A stretch of 64,000 bases of DNA, taken from contig NZ_LLZG01000142.1 of assembly GCF_001509475.1 (NCBI RefSeq), positions 30,436 to 94,435 on the forward strand, given 5' to 3'. The translations under genes were made by a program, and so were the position numbers. Position 1 is the first letter of the stretch. Every line of letters begins with the position of its first letter. This document shows, piece after piece, positions 36,003 to 44,537 of the stretch. The stretch is from Streptomyces regalis (GTDB lineage: Bacteria; Actinomycetota; Actinomycetes; Streptomycetales; Streptomycetaceae). A model generated the notes under the pieces. That model was not told the DNA's origin and did no database searches. It saw only the letters and a list, made by a program, of their open reading frames with translations.

Positions 36003-36041
36003 GGCGCGGGCGGGACCGGGGGAACGTGTCCCGCCCGCGCC
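36003..36041. terminator. Bidirectional terminator hairpin
   Basis: A perfect 14-bp inverted repeat (GGCGCGGGCGGGAC / GTCCCGCCCGCGCC) with an 11-base loop, 24 bases after the L,D-transpeptidase stop and between two convergent genes. The remaining bases to 36183 hold no gene. Confidence 0.8.
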
Positions 36042-36183
36042 GATGCACGAGCCGCAGGTACGGGGGGAACCCCGGCTCTGTGCGAGGGCCGATGACCAGT
36101 CGGCTCACTCTGATCAGCGCCGCCGCGGCCGAAAGTGTCACTCCCGCCGCGAAGAATTTTTCTACGAACCGCAAAACCGCAGC

Positions 36184-37251
36184 TCAGAGGCGCGTGACGG
36201 GAGTGACTGCGACCGGCTGCAGCGTGGGCAGCGAGGTTCGGCCCGACAGGAACGCGACCACGGCGGACGGGGTACGCGCAGCGCCGACCGTGTGGTGGCC
36301 GTCCCGGCCACGGTCGCCGCGCAAGCCGGCCGAGCGGCCCTCGGGGGCGCCTCTGCCCTTGTCCCGGCCCCCGTGGTCGTCGTCGCCCTTGTCCTTGTCC
36401 TTGTCCTGGCCGTCGTCGCCCTTGCCCTCGTCCCGGCCGTCGCCCCGCAGGGATCCGGCACTCTCGCCGACGCCGGTCAGGACGCTCTTGCAGTACTTGC
36501 GCACGGTGACGGAACCGCCGGCCGCGTTCTCCAGGGTGCGGCGGCGCTCGACGGGCAGCTGCTTGCCGTCGCGCAGGTCGCGGCAGGACGAGGTGACGGT
36601 CCTCCACCAGCCGCCGGAGCGTTCGCCGCGGTCCGGGACGCCGGTCTCGCGGTCCGTGGACGGGCTGCCGGGCGCCGTCTCCCAGGTGTTCCCGGGGCCG
36701 GTGGGGGCCTTCGAGCCGCCGTCGGGCAGGGGCACGCCCTGCGCACCCCTCTCCGGCGAGGGCGAGATGAGCGGGCGCTCCGGCACCGGCGCCGAGACGG
36801 AGGCGGCCGGGCGGCCCCGCTCGTCGCGGTCGAACGGCGGCGGCAGCACTCCGGTTCCGGCCGCGACGGCCACCCCGCCGACCATGCCGACGGTCAGCGC
36901 GGCAGCGAGAGCGAGCCGTACGGGACGGCCCCTGCGGGGCCGACGGGCGGCGCGGCCGGGAGCGCCGATGCGGACGAGCCCGGTGTCGGAGCCCTGGGAG
37001 GCGGAGCTCAGGGAGGTGGCCATCCGAGCGTCGGACCGGTCCGCGCGCGCCGCGCGGAACGCCGCCAACGCGGCGGCCTCTCCGGGGAGTTCCGCGCTGC
37101 TCAGCGGGGGTTCGACGGTCAGGGACTCAAGCGTCTTGGCGAGCCGTTCGGCCTGGTCTCGGTCGGCCGCATCGACAGCTTCGAGTGACTCTCCGCGCAG
37201 CAATCGCTCCGCCGTTTCGCGGTCCAGCCACCTGTACTGCTCGTCGGCCAT
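36184..37251 (-). CDS. Single-pass membrane protein coupled to an ECF sigma factor
   Basis: A 355-residue type II-like membrane protein. The N-terminal ~110 residues are cytosolic and contain WLDRETAERLLRGES and SSAELPGEAAALAAFRAARA. One transmembrane helix (about 113-135, LALAAALTVGMVGGVAVAAG) is followed by a Pro/Ser-rich outer region with two Cys (residues near 232 and 265) and a highly charged Asp/Lys/Gly tract. ATG overlaps the sigma-factor stop (ATGA), so it is the partner of that sigma factor, most simply an anti-sigma factor or sensor, though it lacks the zinc HxxxCxxC motif. A similar but shorter protein accompanies the second sigma gene at 46786-47643. Confidence 0.8.
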   Translation of the reverse strand: MADEQYRWLDRETAERLLRGESLEAVDAADRDQAERLAKTLESLTVEPPLSSAELPGEAAALAAFRAARADRSDARMATSLSSASQGSDTGLVRIGAPGRAARRPRRGRPVRLALAAALTVGMVGGVAVAAGTGVLPPPFDRDERGRPAASVSAPVPERPLISPSPERGAQGVPLPDGGSKAPTGPGNTWETAPGSPSTDRETGVPDRGERSGGWWRTVTSSCRDLRDGKQLPVERRRTLENAAGGSVTVRKYCKSVLTGVGESAGSLRGDGRDEGKGDDGQDKDKDKGDDDHGGRDKGRGAPEGRSAGLRGDRGRDGHHTVGAARTPSAVVAFLSGRTSLPTLQPVAVTPVTRL

Positions 37252-37913
37252 CACACATCCTTCTGCGTCCGCGAACGCATATGCGTCACACTCGCAGACG
37301 TCACCGCACGGTCGCGGGTTCCTCGCTGGGGAGGCAGGGCGTCGAGGACCCCGGCCGATTCCGGATCGTCGCCGAGCAACTCGGCGAGCCGCTTCAGCCC
37401 CCGGTGCGCGGCGGTCCGTACGGCACCCGGACGCTTGCCCAGCGTCTCCGCGGCCGTCTTGGCGTCGAGCCCCACGACCACGCGCAGGACGACGGCCTCC
37501 GCCTGGTCCTGCGGCAGGCGCGCGATGAGGGAGAGGGTGCCGTCGGTGGCCAGGGCCTCGATGGCCTCGCCCGCGGTGTCGGACTCGGCGGCCTTCCCGG
37601 TCAGCTCCGTCTCGTCGCCGCCGATCGCAGGGCGGCGGCCGCGCATGCGTATGTGATCCAGCGCGCGGTTGCGGGCTATTCGGGCGGCCCAGCCGCGGAA
37701 GCGGTCCGCGTCCCCGCTGAACCGCTCCAGGTCGCGCGCTATCTGCAGCCATGCCTCCGACGCGACGTCCTCGGCGTCGGGGTCGCCGACCAGCGTCCGT
37801 ACGTACCCGAGCAGCCGCGGGTGCACGGAGCGGTACACAGTCCGGAACGCGGTCTCGTCTCCGTCCTGTGCCGCAAGCACCGCGGCAGTCAGCTCCGCGT
37901 CGTCCCCCAGCAC
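37251..37913 (-). CDS. ECF-type RNA polymerase sigma factor
   Basis: A 220-residue group 4 sigma factor. Region 2 spans about residues 18-85 (GDETAFRTVYRSVHPRLLGY, DAEDVASEAWLQIARDL, then the -10-recognition helix RFRGWAARIARNRALDHIR). Region 4 runs from about 135 to 190 (LPQDQAEAVVLRVVVGLDAK, GKRPGAVRTAAHRGLKRLAE). GTG 37913 is favoured because GAGGT stands six bases before it; TTG 37925 is an alternative. The gene overlaps the membrane-protein gene, so both are co-expressed. It is clearly related to the second sigma factor at 47855-48445. Confidence 0.92.
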   Translation of the reverse strand: MLGDDAELTAAVLAAQDGDETAFRTVYRSVHPRLLGYVRTLVGDPDAEDVASEAWLQIARDLERFSGDADRFRGWAARIARNRALDHIRMRGRRPAIGGDETELTGKAAESDTAGEAIEALATDGTLSLIARLPQDQAEAVVLRVVVGLDAKTAAETLGKRPGAVRTAAHRGLKRLAELLGDDPESAGVLDALPPQRGTRDRAVTSASVTHMRSRTQKDV

Positions 37914-38557
37914 TAGGTACCTCAATTGATGGTTGCGGTTTCAAGACCGCAGGTCGTTGCGGTGGTCATACGCCCTCCGCGTCCGGCGCGAAAGGCACGT
38001 TACGGCCTGAAAGAGCCGCTCGTCCATGTCCGCACAACATGCAACTACCCAGGACACCGCAATGTCCCCGCCCAGGTGTGACAGAAAACGCAGACATGGC
38101 GCTGTAGAAAGTACGGGCCGCCGCGCGGCCCGTGCCGCGCGACGGCCGGGGCCTCTCCTGTGGGGGGTGGCGGCCCCGGTCGTCTCCGCGGTTCACCCGC
38201 TCTGACCTGGGGCGATGCGCAGAATCGGTGACCACCGTGGCCAACGCGTGACCAACCGGCCGGACGCCTCGTGTGATCCTGTCCAGCACTAGGCACTGAA
38301 CCGTCCAGATGCGGCTCTGGAGCCCCTTCGACTCGGCGCTCACCGTGCTCGGCCATGGCGGTCCGACCGGCGAGCCTTTTCCAAACTGATGTGAGCGACC
38401 GCGAGTCGGGCTGTCCTGCGCAAGGACGAAGCCGCCCGGCAGCAGAAGATCGGAACACGGTAGCGGCGGCTTTCCGCCGCACGTCAGGCCTTGCTCGCCT
38501 GATCCACCTGGGGTGTTTGCCACTCCATATCGGAAGCCGTCAGACCCCGGACCATCG
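37914..38557. other. Gene-free stretch with blocks shared with 46.2-46.4 kb
   Basis: About 640 bases upstream of the first ECF operon with no convincing gene; open frames on both strands lack ribosome sites and family features. It contains two blocks that recur some 8 kb away: a 23-base block at 38164-38186, identical to 46342-46364, and TGGCCAACGCGTGACCAAC at 38238-38256, found with one change at 46207-46225. The sigma-gene promoter should lie in the first ~100 bases. The remainder resembles the decayed edge of an integrated element. Confidence 0.5.
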
Positions 38558-38815
38558 TCAACGGCCGAAGGGCCACCGCGGCAGCCTGAGGCGGGGCTCA
38601 CCGAGAACCTTGCGCACCATGTCCTTGGAAATGTCGTGGCGGCCCCGGTTGTAATAGATCTCCGCGTGCACTTCTTCGAGCGTGAACCTCGGGTTGTCCT
38701 CCGCGACCTGGCGGATGTACCGAGTCTTGGCCTCGTCGGGTTTACTGCCGGCCGGTTGCCTGCGGCGCTTGACGCGCCGACGGATGCGGCGACCGGAGTT
38801 GTCGGAGTAAACCAC
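38558..38815 (-). CDS. Small basic protein of unknown function
   Basis: An 85-residue Arg/Lys-rich soluble protein with no signal peptide or membrane helix. GTG 38815 is preceded by GGGGGAGG at five to six bases, a strong ribosome site, which is the main reason to accept it. The N-terminal third is very basic (RRIRRRVKRRRQ). The middle, VAEDNPRFTLEEVHAEIYY then NRGRHDISKDMVRKVLG, looks like a compact helical DNA-binding fold (a helix-turn-helix-like 'SKDMVRKVLG'). I do not recognise the family. It is divergent from the pseudo-receiver regulator at 38986. Confidence 0.55.
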   Translation of the reverse strand: MVYSDNSGRRIRRRVKRRRQPAGSKPDEAKTRYIRQVAEDNPRFTLEEVHAEIYYNRGRHDISKDMVRKVLGEPRLRLPRWPFGR

Positions 38816-38985
38816 GCGCGCCTCCCCCAAGCGTCAATGGATGATCCGACGCTAGGGGAGCGGAGCGTTGCAGGTCCATGACTGATCGTGCGCACCCATG
38901 ACCGTCCTCTGGCAGGTTCCTGACCCGCCCTAAGCTGTCGGCTGCGTTCCGGCCGGTAGCGCGGCGGTCACAGGGAGGGACAGAG

Positions 38986-39603
38986 ATCACGGCAACCGTT
39001 CATGTCGCGGTCCTGGACCCCTTGCCGGTGTTCCGGCATGGCGTCGCAGCGTCGTTGTCGAGCCTGGGGCACCTCGTCGAGGAGCCCGCGGACGCCGAAG
39101 CCTGGCTGCGTGAACGCCCGGGCGGGGTGGTACTGCTGACTCTGCGCTGTGCGGAGGACCTGGACCGGCTGACCGCTCTGTGCCGCCTACGGCCCCGCCC
39201 GCTCGTCGTCGCGCTGCCTTCCGCCGACGACGCCTCCATGGGCGTACGGGCCATGCGGGCCGGTGCCCGGTCGGTGGTGGCGCGCGAGGCGACTGTGTCA
39301 GCGTTGCAGCGGGCGGTGTCCGCGACCCTCGACGGCGAGGCGGTGATGCCGACCGAGGTGGCCGATCTCCTGGTGACCGGCCGGGGCGGCCGGGGCCCGC
39401 GCGGCTCGGTTCCCTCCGCGGAGCAGATCGCCTGGTTGCGTCGGCTCTCCGACGGTTGGACCGTGTCCCGGCTGGCCTCGGACACCGGCTACTCGGAGCG
39501 GGCGATGTACCGGCTGCTCCGGGCGTTCTATCAGCGGATCGGTGTCAGTACCCGCCTGGAGGCCATCATGCTGGCGCACGACAAGGGCTGGTTCGAGAAC
39601 TAG
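38986..39603 (+). CDS. LuxR-type regulator with degenerate receiver domain
   Basis: A ~205-residue protein with a response-regulator receiver fold (opening strand TVHVAVLDPLPVFRHG) and a C-terminal LuxR-like HTH (IAWLRRLSDGWTVSRLASDT, GYSERAMYRLLRAFYQRIGV). The phospho-acceptor Asp is missing: the strand reads VVLLTLR, and the conserved Lys is replaced (SVVAREA). It is thus likely phosphorylation-independent. The first strand lies upstream of the first ordinary start codon (TTG 39022). An in-frame ATC at 38986 has GGAGG seven bases before it, so I begin there with reservation. Its stop codon overlaps that of the convergent STAND gene (39600). Confidence 0.75.
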   Translation: MTATVHVAVLDPLPVFRHGVAASLSSLGHLVEEPADAEAWLRERPGGVVLLTLRCAEDLDRLTALCRLRPRPLVVALPSADDASMGVRAMRAGARSVVAREATVSALQRAVSATLDGEAVMPTEVADLLVTGRGGRGPRGSVPSAEQIAWLRRLSDGWTVSRLASDTGYSERAMYRLLRAFYQRIGVSTRLEAIMLAHDKGWFEN

Positions 39604-42600
39604 CCGGCGCGGCCCGGTCGCACGCGTGCCAACTGAGTGAGTACCGGTTCGAGGCGCGGATCGCCGTTGGCCAGGATCTCCACCATGAACCTCAGCCGGT
39701 CGTCCAGCCCGGGCGTCCGCTCGGCTGGCTCAGGACGTGCCTGACGGAACGCCTCCAGCGCCCGCGCGGGTTCCGCGTTGTCGACGAGGACCGAATAACA
39801 CCAGGCGATCCCGGTGAAGTCCCACGCGACCAGGTCATGCGCGTCCGCCCTCGTGCGCTGGCCGGTCTCGTCGTGGAGTTGCTGGAAGAGATCCCTCGCG
39901 GTGCCCGGGAGACCGCAGCGGTGCGCGATGATCCCCCGCAGAGCGAGTTCCGCGGTCTCCTTGCCTGCCACCCGGTAGCGGGCCGACTCCTCGATCGCCT
40001 CCCGGGCCGCAGGGAGATTTCCCATGTGCACATGCGTGAGGGCCAGTACGGTGAGCGACCGCCGCAGGTTGATCGGGTCCCGGTGGTCGCGTGCAATACC
40101 GATCGCCCGCTCGACCGCCCAGCGCGCCTCGCTGTACCTGTCCTGATAGAGGTACAGCTCGGCCCTCGCGCTGAGCAGGTCCGCCTGGAGCGAGGGATCG
40201 GGGCGGGCCGTGACCAGTTCGTCGCACCTAGCCAGCATCGTCAGCGCGTTTGGGATCTCGTTCAGCTCGGCGTACCACCGGGACAGCCGCAGGGCGGCAC
40301 CTGACGCCAGTTCGAGCTCGGTCTCGTGGGCGGCCTCGAAAGCCGAGAGGGCGTCCCTGATCGCGCGTCGGTATTTACCCTGCCGCTGTTGGCAGTCGGC
40401 CAGTCCGGTCAGCGCGGCGGCACGGTCGCCGCCGTCGTCGTCCTCGTCCTCGCTTGCCAGCCCCCAAGCCCACCTGTAGTGCTTCTCGGCGTCCGCGAGG
40501 TGCCCGTGTTCCCAGAACATGGTCCCCAGGCCGATGTGGATACGGCGTATCGCCTCACGGTTTTGGTCCCCCTGGGCCATGGTGAGGGCAGTCTCGTAGG
40601 CCGACTGGGCAGCGGGGAAGTCGCCGCTGTACGAGTAGATGTCCCCCAGCACGGCGAGGTTCGCCATCTCGCCTTCCCGATCGTCGTCGAGCCGGCCGCG
40701 CACGGCTTCCCGCTGGGTCCGCAGTTCGGTCCCGCTGCCCCAGCGGTCCACCAGATCCTGCATCGGCTCGATGACGCTGAGTGCGCAGTCGTACAGTCCG
40801 GCCCGGAGCCAGACGTCGACGCGTGCGAAGTGCGCGTCCAGGTCGACCATGCCGTGGACGTCGTCGTCGTCCTTCTGCATGCCCTGCCACACCCCGGCCG
40901 CTCGCAGCAGGAGGGCGCGCCGGGTCGGCAGTTCGCCCTCGTCCACCCGCCGGTCACCGGCGGCCAGGCGGCTGAGGACCGCCTCGATCTCGCTCTTTCG
41001 CAGGTACCGGCGGCCGTCCCGGCCCTCCAAGACGAGACCGGCCGCCACGAGCGCTCGCAGTGCCGGCTCGATCCGGAGCGCCGGCACATACGGCTCCAGG
41101 ATGCCGATGACGGCTTCAGTGCCGACCGGAAAACCGAGCGCCGCCAGCCCCTCCGCCACCCGCTGCTGTTCGACGGGAAGGTGGTCGACGAACATGCGCA
41201 CCAGGCGTTGATGCACCTCGCTCGCCGGCACGGAGGACAGCCACGCTCCGACCTCGTGGATCTGTAACCCCGGCGGATCGCTGCTGATGACCGCGGAGAG
41301 CAGTTCGGCGAGCCGCGGGTTGCCGGCCAGGCGACCGTGAACACGACGCAGATCGTTCTCCGGCAGAGCTGCCAGTCCGTACGTGTCACTCGGGTCGAGT
41401 ACGGCGAAGTGCTCCCGCAGGGACAGTGGCTTGAGTCCGCTCAGGCTGATATGGACAGCCTTCTCCGTCCACGCCATGCCCGTCGTCGCCGCGGGCATGT
41501 GCTGCGTCACGAACACGACCTTGACGAGCGTGTCCGGCCGACTCTGCACGGTCTCCAGCGCCAGGTCGAGCTCCGAGTCGCGCAGGACGTGACCGTCCCT
41601 GAGGAGATTCTCCGCCGAGTCGATCACGATCACCCGCCGGAAGCCGCCGGTTGCGTCGAGGCCGTCCAGGGCAATCTCCAGGCGTGCCTGTGCGAACCGG
41701 CCCGCCTTGCCCGACCCGGGTGGTTCGATGTCCTCGACCAGGGTCGCCACGCCTATCTCCCCGTACAGTGTGGCCTCGTGCCAGCGGACCGCCGAGGAAT
41801 CGTCGTCCGGATCCGTCCAGCCCAGGCCGGCGAGCACCTCGCGCACCAGCGCCGTCTTGCCTATCCCGGCCGGGCCGCTGACCACGATGACGGAGGTGGC
41901 CCGATCGTCCAACGCCGCGCGAAGGTCACTGCGCGGACCCGTGCGGTCGACGAAGCCGGATGCGCCTCGCGCCCGTCGGCCGGTCGGCCGCGTCGCCACC
42001 GTGCCGGTCGTGTCGAGGTCCTCTCCCGCGTCGAAGAGCTCCGGCCTGACAGTCGGCGAGTCCACCGGCCTGAGGAGAATTCGGGTGAGCCTCCCCGCCA
42101 GCCTTGCGCACCAGCGGCGGGCATCCGGCGTACCGCTCGTGTACGCGCTGTGCAGCATCGCCTGGGCGAGCAGGGAGACCTTCAGCTGCCTGTGCCACTG
42201 CTCCGGATCCCCGCGCTTGTCGACGACGAACTTGAGTGCGGGCTCCCGAAGCGCGTCGATGATCTTTCGCACCCTGCCCGGCATACCGTCATCAAGGCGC
42301 TTGTCTCGCTTGTCGCGCTCCAGATAGGTGAGAAACGTCGACTGGCTGTCCGGAGAGGACTCCCCGATCTCCCGCCAGCAGAGCGAGATCAGCAGGGTGG
42401 CGAGATCCCGGCTCAGCGGTGCCCGCGGGTCGTAGGTAGCCAGGTCGATCAGCCGGAAGCGGTCCGCGTCGGCGATCCCGTCGTACTGGGGTATGAGGAC
42501 GTTGTCGCCGTGCAGGTCGCCGTGTGTGCGGCCCACCAGACAGTGGATCCTCCTCTGTGTCGCGGGCATGCCCTCGGCGAAGAGCCGCCACGGGTTGGGC

Positions 42601-43211
42601 AACGGCTCGCTCTCGCCCGGCAATTGGAGGAAGTCGGGCGTGAGCAGGCCGCGCCTTCGCGCCCAGCCGTGCAGCCACCCGTCGGTCTTGAAGCCGTCGC
42701 CCAGTTCGCACATCAGCAACCCGGCCACCGTCGTCTGCTCACTGTCGTAGTCGGCACCGGTCCACCCCAGGAGCATCCTGCGCCAGATCGTCTTGCAGAC
42801 GTCGGCGCGTTGGTCGAGCCCCACCTTCCCCAGCGGAATGCCATCGACCTTGAACTGGCCGACTACGAAAGCGCCCCCGGGACAGTTGACCGTTGGAAAG
42901 GCGATCTCGGCGAGATGGTGTTGGCCGAATTCCCCGGGTGCCTCCCGCAGGGCCGCCAAATGCCGTCGGTTCTCCCGCTGGTGCTTCAACGGCACCGACG
43001 GACAGAACTTGATCACGCACCATTGCGGTTCGGGCTGCCCCGTGGCGTATTCCACCAGTGCCTTCGCCAGCTGCGCCCCGGTGAAGCCGCGACTACGCTC
43101 CTCAATGGTGCCGGTACGGATCTCGAGGCCGTTGTCGAGCAACGACTCGATGATGGCCGACGCTACGGCGGCGTCTCCGAACTCTTGGGTCAGTTCCTCC
43201 AGGACGGTCAT
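39600..43211 (-). CDS. Kinase-like / STAND NTPase / TPR protein (putative conflict-system regulator)
   Basis: A 1203-residue cytosolic signal protein. Residues ~20-390 resemble an aminoglycoside-kinase-like fold: GRTHGDLHGDNVLIP near 230 is the HxDLHxxN catalytic loop and RLIDLATYDPRAPLSRDLA near 255 the metal-binding segment. Residues ~430-780 form a STAND NTPase: Walker A VVSGPAGIGKTALVREVLAG near 450, Walker B RRVIVIDSAENLL near 525, sensor-like KVVFVTQHM near 565, then winged-helix segments. Residues ~850-1190 are TPR/helical repeats (YSYSGDFPAAQSAYETALTM and similar). Its ATG overlaps the S-4TM gene stop (ATGA). The layout, sensor repeats plus NTPase switch plus kinase-like domain beside a pore-former, fits a stress- or phage-triggered abortive module. 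Confidence 0.85.
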   Translation of the reverse strand: MTVLEELTQEFGDAAVASAIIESLLDNGLEIRTGTIEERSRGFTGAQLAKALVEYATGQPEPQWCVIKFCPSVPLKHQRENRRHLAALREAPGEFGQHHLAEIAFPTVNCPGGAFVVGQFKVDGIPLGKVGLDQRADVCKTIWRRMLLGWTGADYDSEQTTVAGLLMCELGDGFKTDGWLHGWARRRGLLTPDFLQLPGESEPLPNPWRLFAEGMPATQRRIHCLVGRTHGDLHGDNVLIPQYDGIADADRFRLIDLATYDPRAPLSRDLATLLISLCWREIGESSPDSQSTFLTYLERDKRDKRLDDGMPGRVRKIIDALREPALKFVVDKRGDPEQWHRQLKVSLLAQAMLHSAYTSGTPDARRWCARLAGRLTRILLRPVDSPTVRPELFDAGEDLDTTGTVATRPTGRRARGASGFVDRTGPRSDLRAALDDRATSVIVVSGPAGIGKTALVREVLAGLGWTDPDDDSSAVRWHEATLYGEIGVATLVEDIEPPGSGKAGRFAQARLEIALDGLDATGGFRRVIVIDSAENLLRDGHVLRDSELDLALETVQSRPDTLVKVVFVTQHMPAATTGMAWTEKAVHISLSGLKPLSLREHFAVLDPSDTYGLAALPENDLRRVHGRLAGNPRLAELLSAVISSDPPGLQIHEVGAWLSSVPASEVHQRLVRMFVDHLPVEQQRVAEGLAALGFPVGTEAVIGILEPYVPALRIEPALRALVAAGLVLEGRDGRRYLRKSEIEAVLSRLAAGDRRVDEGELPTRRALLLRAAGVWQGMQKDDDDVHGMVDLDAHFARVDVWLRAGLYDCALSVIEPMQDLVDRWGSGTELRTQREAVRGRLDDDREGEMANLAVLGDIYSYSGDFPAAQSAYETALTMAQGDQNREAIRRIHIGLGTMFWEHGHLADAEKHYRWAWGLASEDEDDDGGDRAAALTGLADCQQRQGKYRRAIRDALSAFEAAHETELELASGAALRLSRWYAELNEIPNALTMLARCDELVTARPDPSLQADLLSARAELYLYQDRYSEARWAVERAIGIARDHRDPINLRRSLTVLALTHVHMGNLPAAREAIEESARYRVAGKETAELALRGIIAHRCGLPGTARDLFQQLHDETGQRTRADAHDLVAWDFTGIAWCYSVLVDNAEPARALEAFRQARPEPAERTPGLDDRLRFMVEILANGDPRLEPVLTQLARVRPGRAG

Positions 43212-44104
43212 GACTGGGGGAACCTCGATTCCAGCTCCCGCATCCTGATCTGGAAATCACCCTTGTCCTGGTCGTGGTAGCGCCGGAAGTACCAGGCCGG
43301 CAGGCGTGGTTGGAGCCGTCTCATCTGATAGAGCGTGTCCTGGACCTGGCGGGCGAAGCGGGGCAGCGCGTCCGGTGTGGTGATCACCGGTGACGTGGGG
43401 TCGTCGATGACCGCACGCACCAGCCCGAGGACGCGCAGCCTCTCCTGAATGCTCGTCATCTGCGTGCGGTACATCTCCAGGCACAGGAGCAGCAGGCCGA
43501 GCGAGGGAACGAACCACCCGGTGACCAGCCGGCTCATCGTCCCGCCGGTGGCGAGGGTAAGCAAGACACCCACCGTGGACCACAGCACCAGCACACCGAA
43601 CATCAGTTGGGCGAAGCGAAGCCGAATCCGGGATCCCCAGGCCAGATTCTGTTCCAGGCAGAAGAGCACGTCGTAGGGCGCGGCGGCGTCCACCACGAGG
43701 TAGTAGCCCCGCAGCCGGTCCTCGCCGCCGCGAAAGCGCCGGCTGAGTCGGCTCACCTCGTCGTCGCCGATCCGGTTCCCGACCGCCACGCTGTTCCACG
43801 GCAGGCCGAGTACGGCGACGTCGAACATCTCCTGAAGAGTCGCGGCGATTCGCAGGTATCGCTCGGCCCAGGGTGCCATCACTCCCATGTAGAGCGCGGC
43901 CCAGAGAGTGCCACCGAGGGTGATGGCGGTGCCGTACCGCGAACCCGAGCCGGTCAGCAGGCCGGCGACGGCCAAAACGATCGAGACGCATAAGCTCAGC
44001 GTCTGCGCCCGCTGGTTGCGGAGGTGAGCCACGGCGATGGCTTTGAGCACGCGCATGGCCGCGGCGCTCTCCTGCTGCTCCGCGATGGGATGGCTGTTCG
44101 TCAA
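43208..44104 (-). CDS. S-4TM family putative pore-forming effector
   Basis: A 298-residue membrane protein matching the S-4TM group: four helices in two hairpins (about 34-52, 58-76, 168-188, 196-213) with a central soluble segment. The hallmark LQEMFDVAVLGLPWNSVAVG lies near residue 90. The C-terminal stretch RRLQPRLPAWYFRRYHDQDK has the Tyr/Arg pattern of this group. S-4TM proteins are predicted effectors in nucleotide-signal (SMODS/CBASS-type) and related conflict systems, killing by membrane disruption. Here no nucleotide cyclase is present; the coupled partner is the STAND-kinase protein. The start is TTG 44104 with GGGGGAGGG just upstream. Confidence 0.85.
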   Translation of the reverse strand: MTNSHPIAEQQESAAAMRVLKAIAVAHLRNQRAQTLSLCVSIVLAVAGLLTGSGSRYGTAITLGGTLWAALYMGVMAPWAERYLRIAATLQEMFDVAVLGLPWNSVAVGNRIGDDEVSRLSRRFRGGEDRLRGYYLVVDAAAPYDVLFCLEQNLAWGSRIRLRFAQLMFGVLVLWSTVGVLLTLATGGTMSRLVTGWFVPSLGLLLLCLEMYRTQMTSIQERLRVLGLVRAVIDDPTSPVITTPDALPRFARQVQDTLYQMRRLQPRLPAWYFRRYHDQDKGDFQIRMRELESRFPQS

Positions 44105-44537
44105 CGTCCCTCCCCCGTGTGCAGATCTACGTAGTGAGTTTCACACGTCTGGTAGCCCTAGCGGTACAGCCAGTTGTCGTCGGTGACTGCGGTGCGCCGG
44201 CCCCGGCCGTCTCGGTAACGCCTGCGTGCGCGAGGACGAAATCCTTGCGCACCGGTCGGCCCTGGTTGGAGAAGAACGCGGCGTGTGGCAGGCACCGGGT
44301 GGATGATTCACGCCGCTTGCGCGCGCGGAACCTGGAACCCCGGCGGAGGTCGCCGGTCGACGGCGGGTGAGCCGACCGGAAGGAAGGCTGATGGCTTCGG
44401 CGGGACAGGACGGCTCAAGAAGCAAGGGCCGGTGGGCTGAAAGGCCAGGGCACTCCGACAACCGCTTTACGTATGCCGGCATCACACTGTTCCACTCCTG
44501 GCTCGGCGAGCTTCGACACGAGCGCAGGCTGTCGGTG
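44105..44537. other. 433-base gap without a supported gene
   Basis: It lies between the AAA-nuclease gene stop and the S-4TM start, both minus strand. The promoter of the S-4TM/STAND operon should be in its first 100 bases (44105-44200). Open frames on both strands have no family resemblance. One short minus-strand reading ends in TDDNWLYR at 44158, which could be the tail of a decayed gene. No hairpin longer than 8 bp was seen. Confidence 0.4.

Noticed and set aside
37966-38482. Minus-strand open frames in the gap upstream of the first ECF operon
   Set aside because: No ribosome site and no globular pattern; the shared repeat blocks explain the non-random look.
39180-43280. Plus-strand open frames of 300-650 codons opposite the STAND gene
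   Set aside because: They are shadows of the minus-strand gene: compositionally skewed (Arg/Gly/Val/Asp-rich), with no domain and no start signal.
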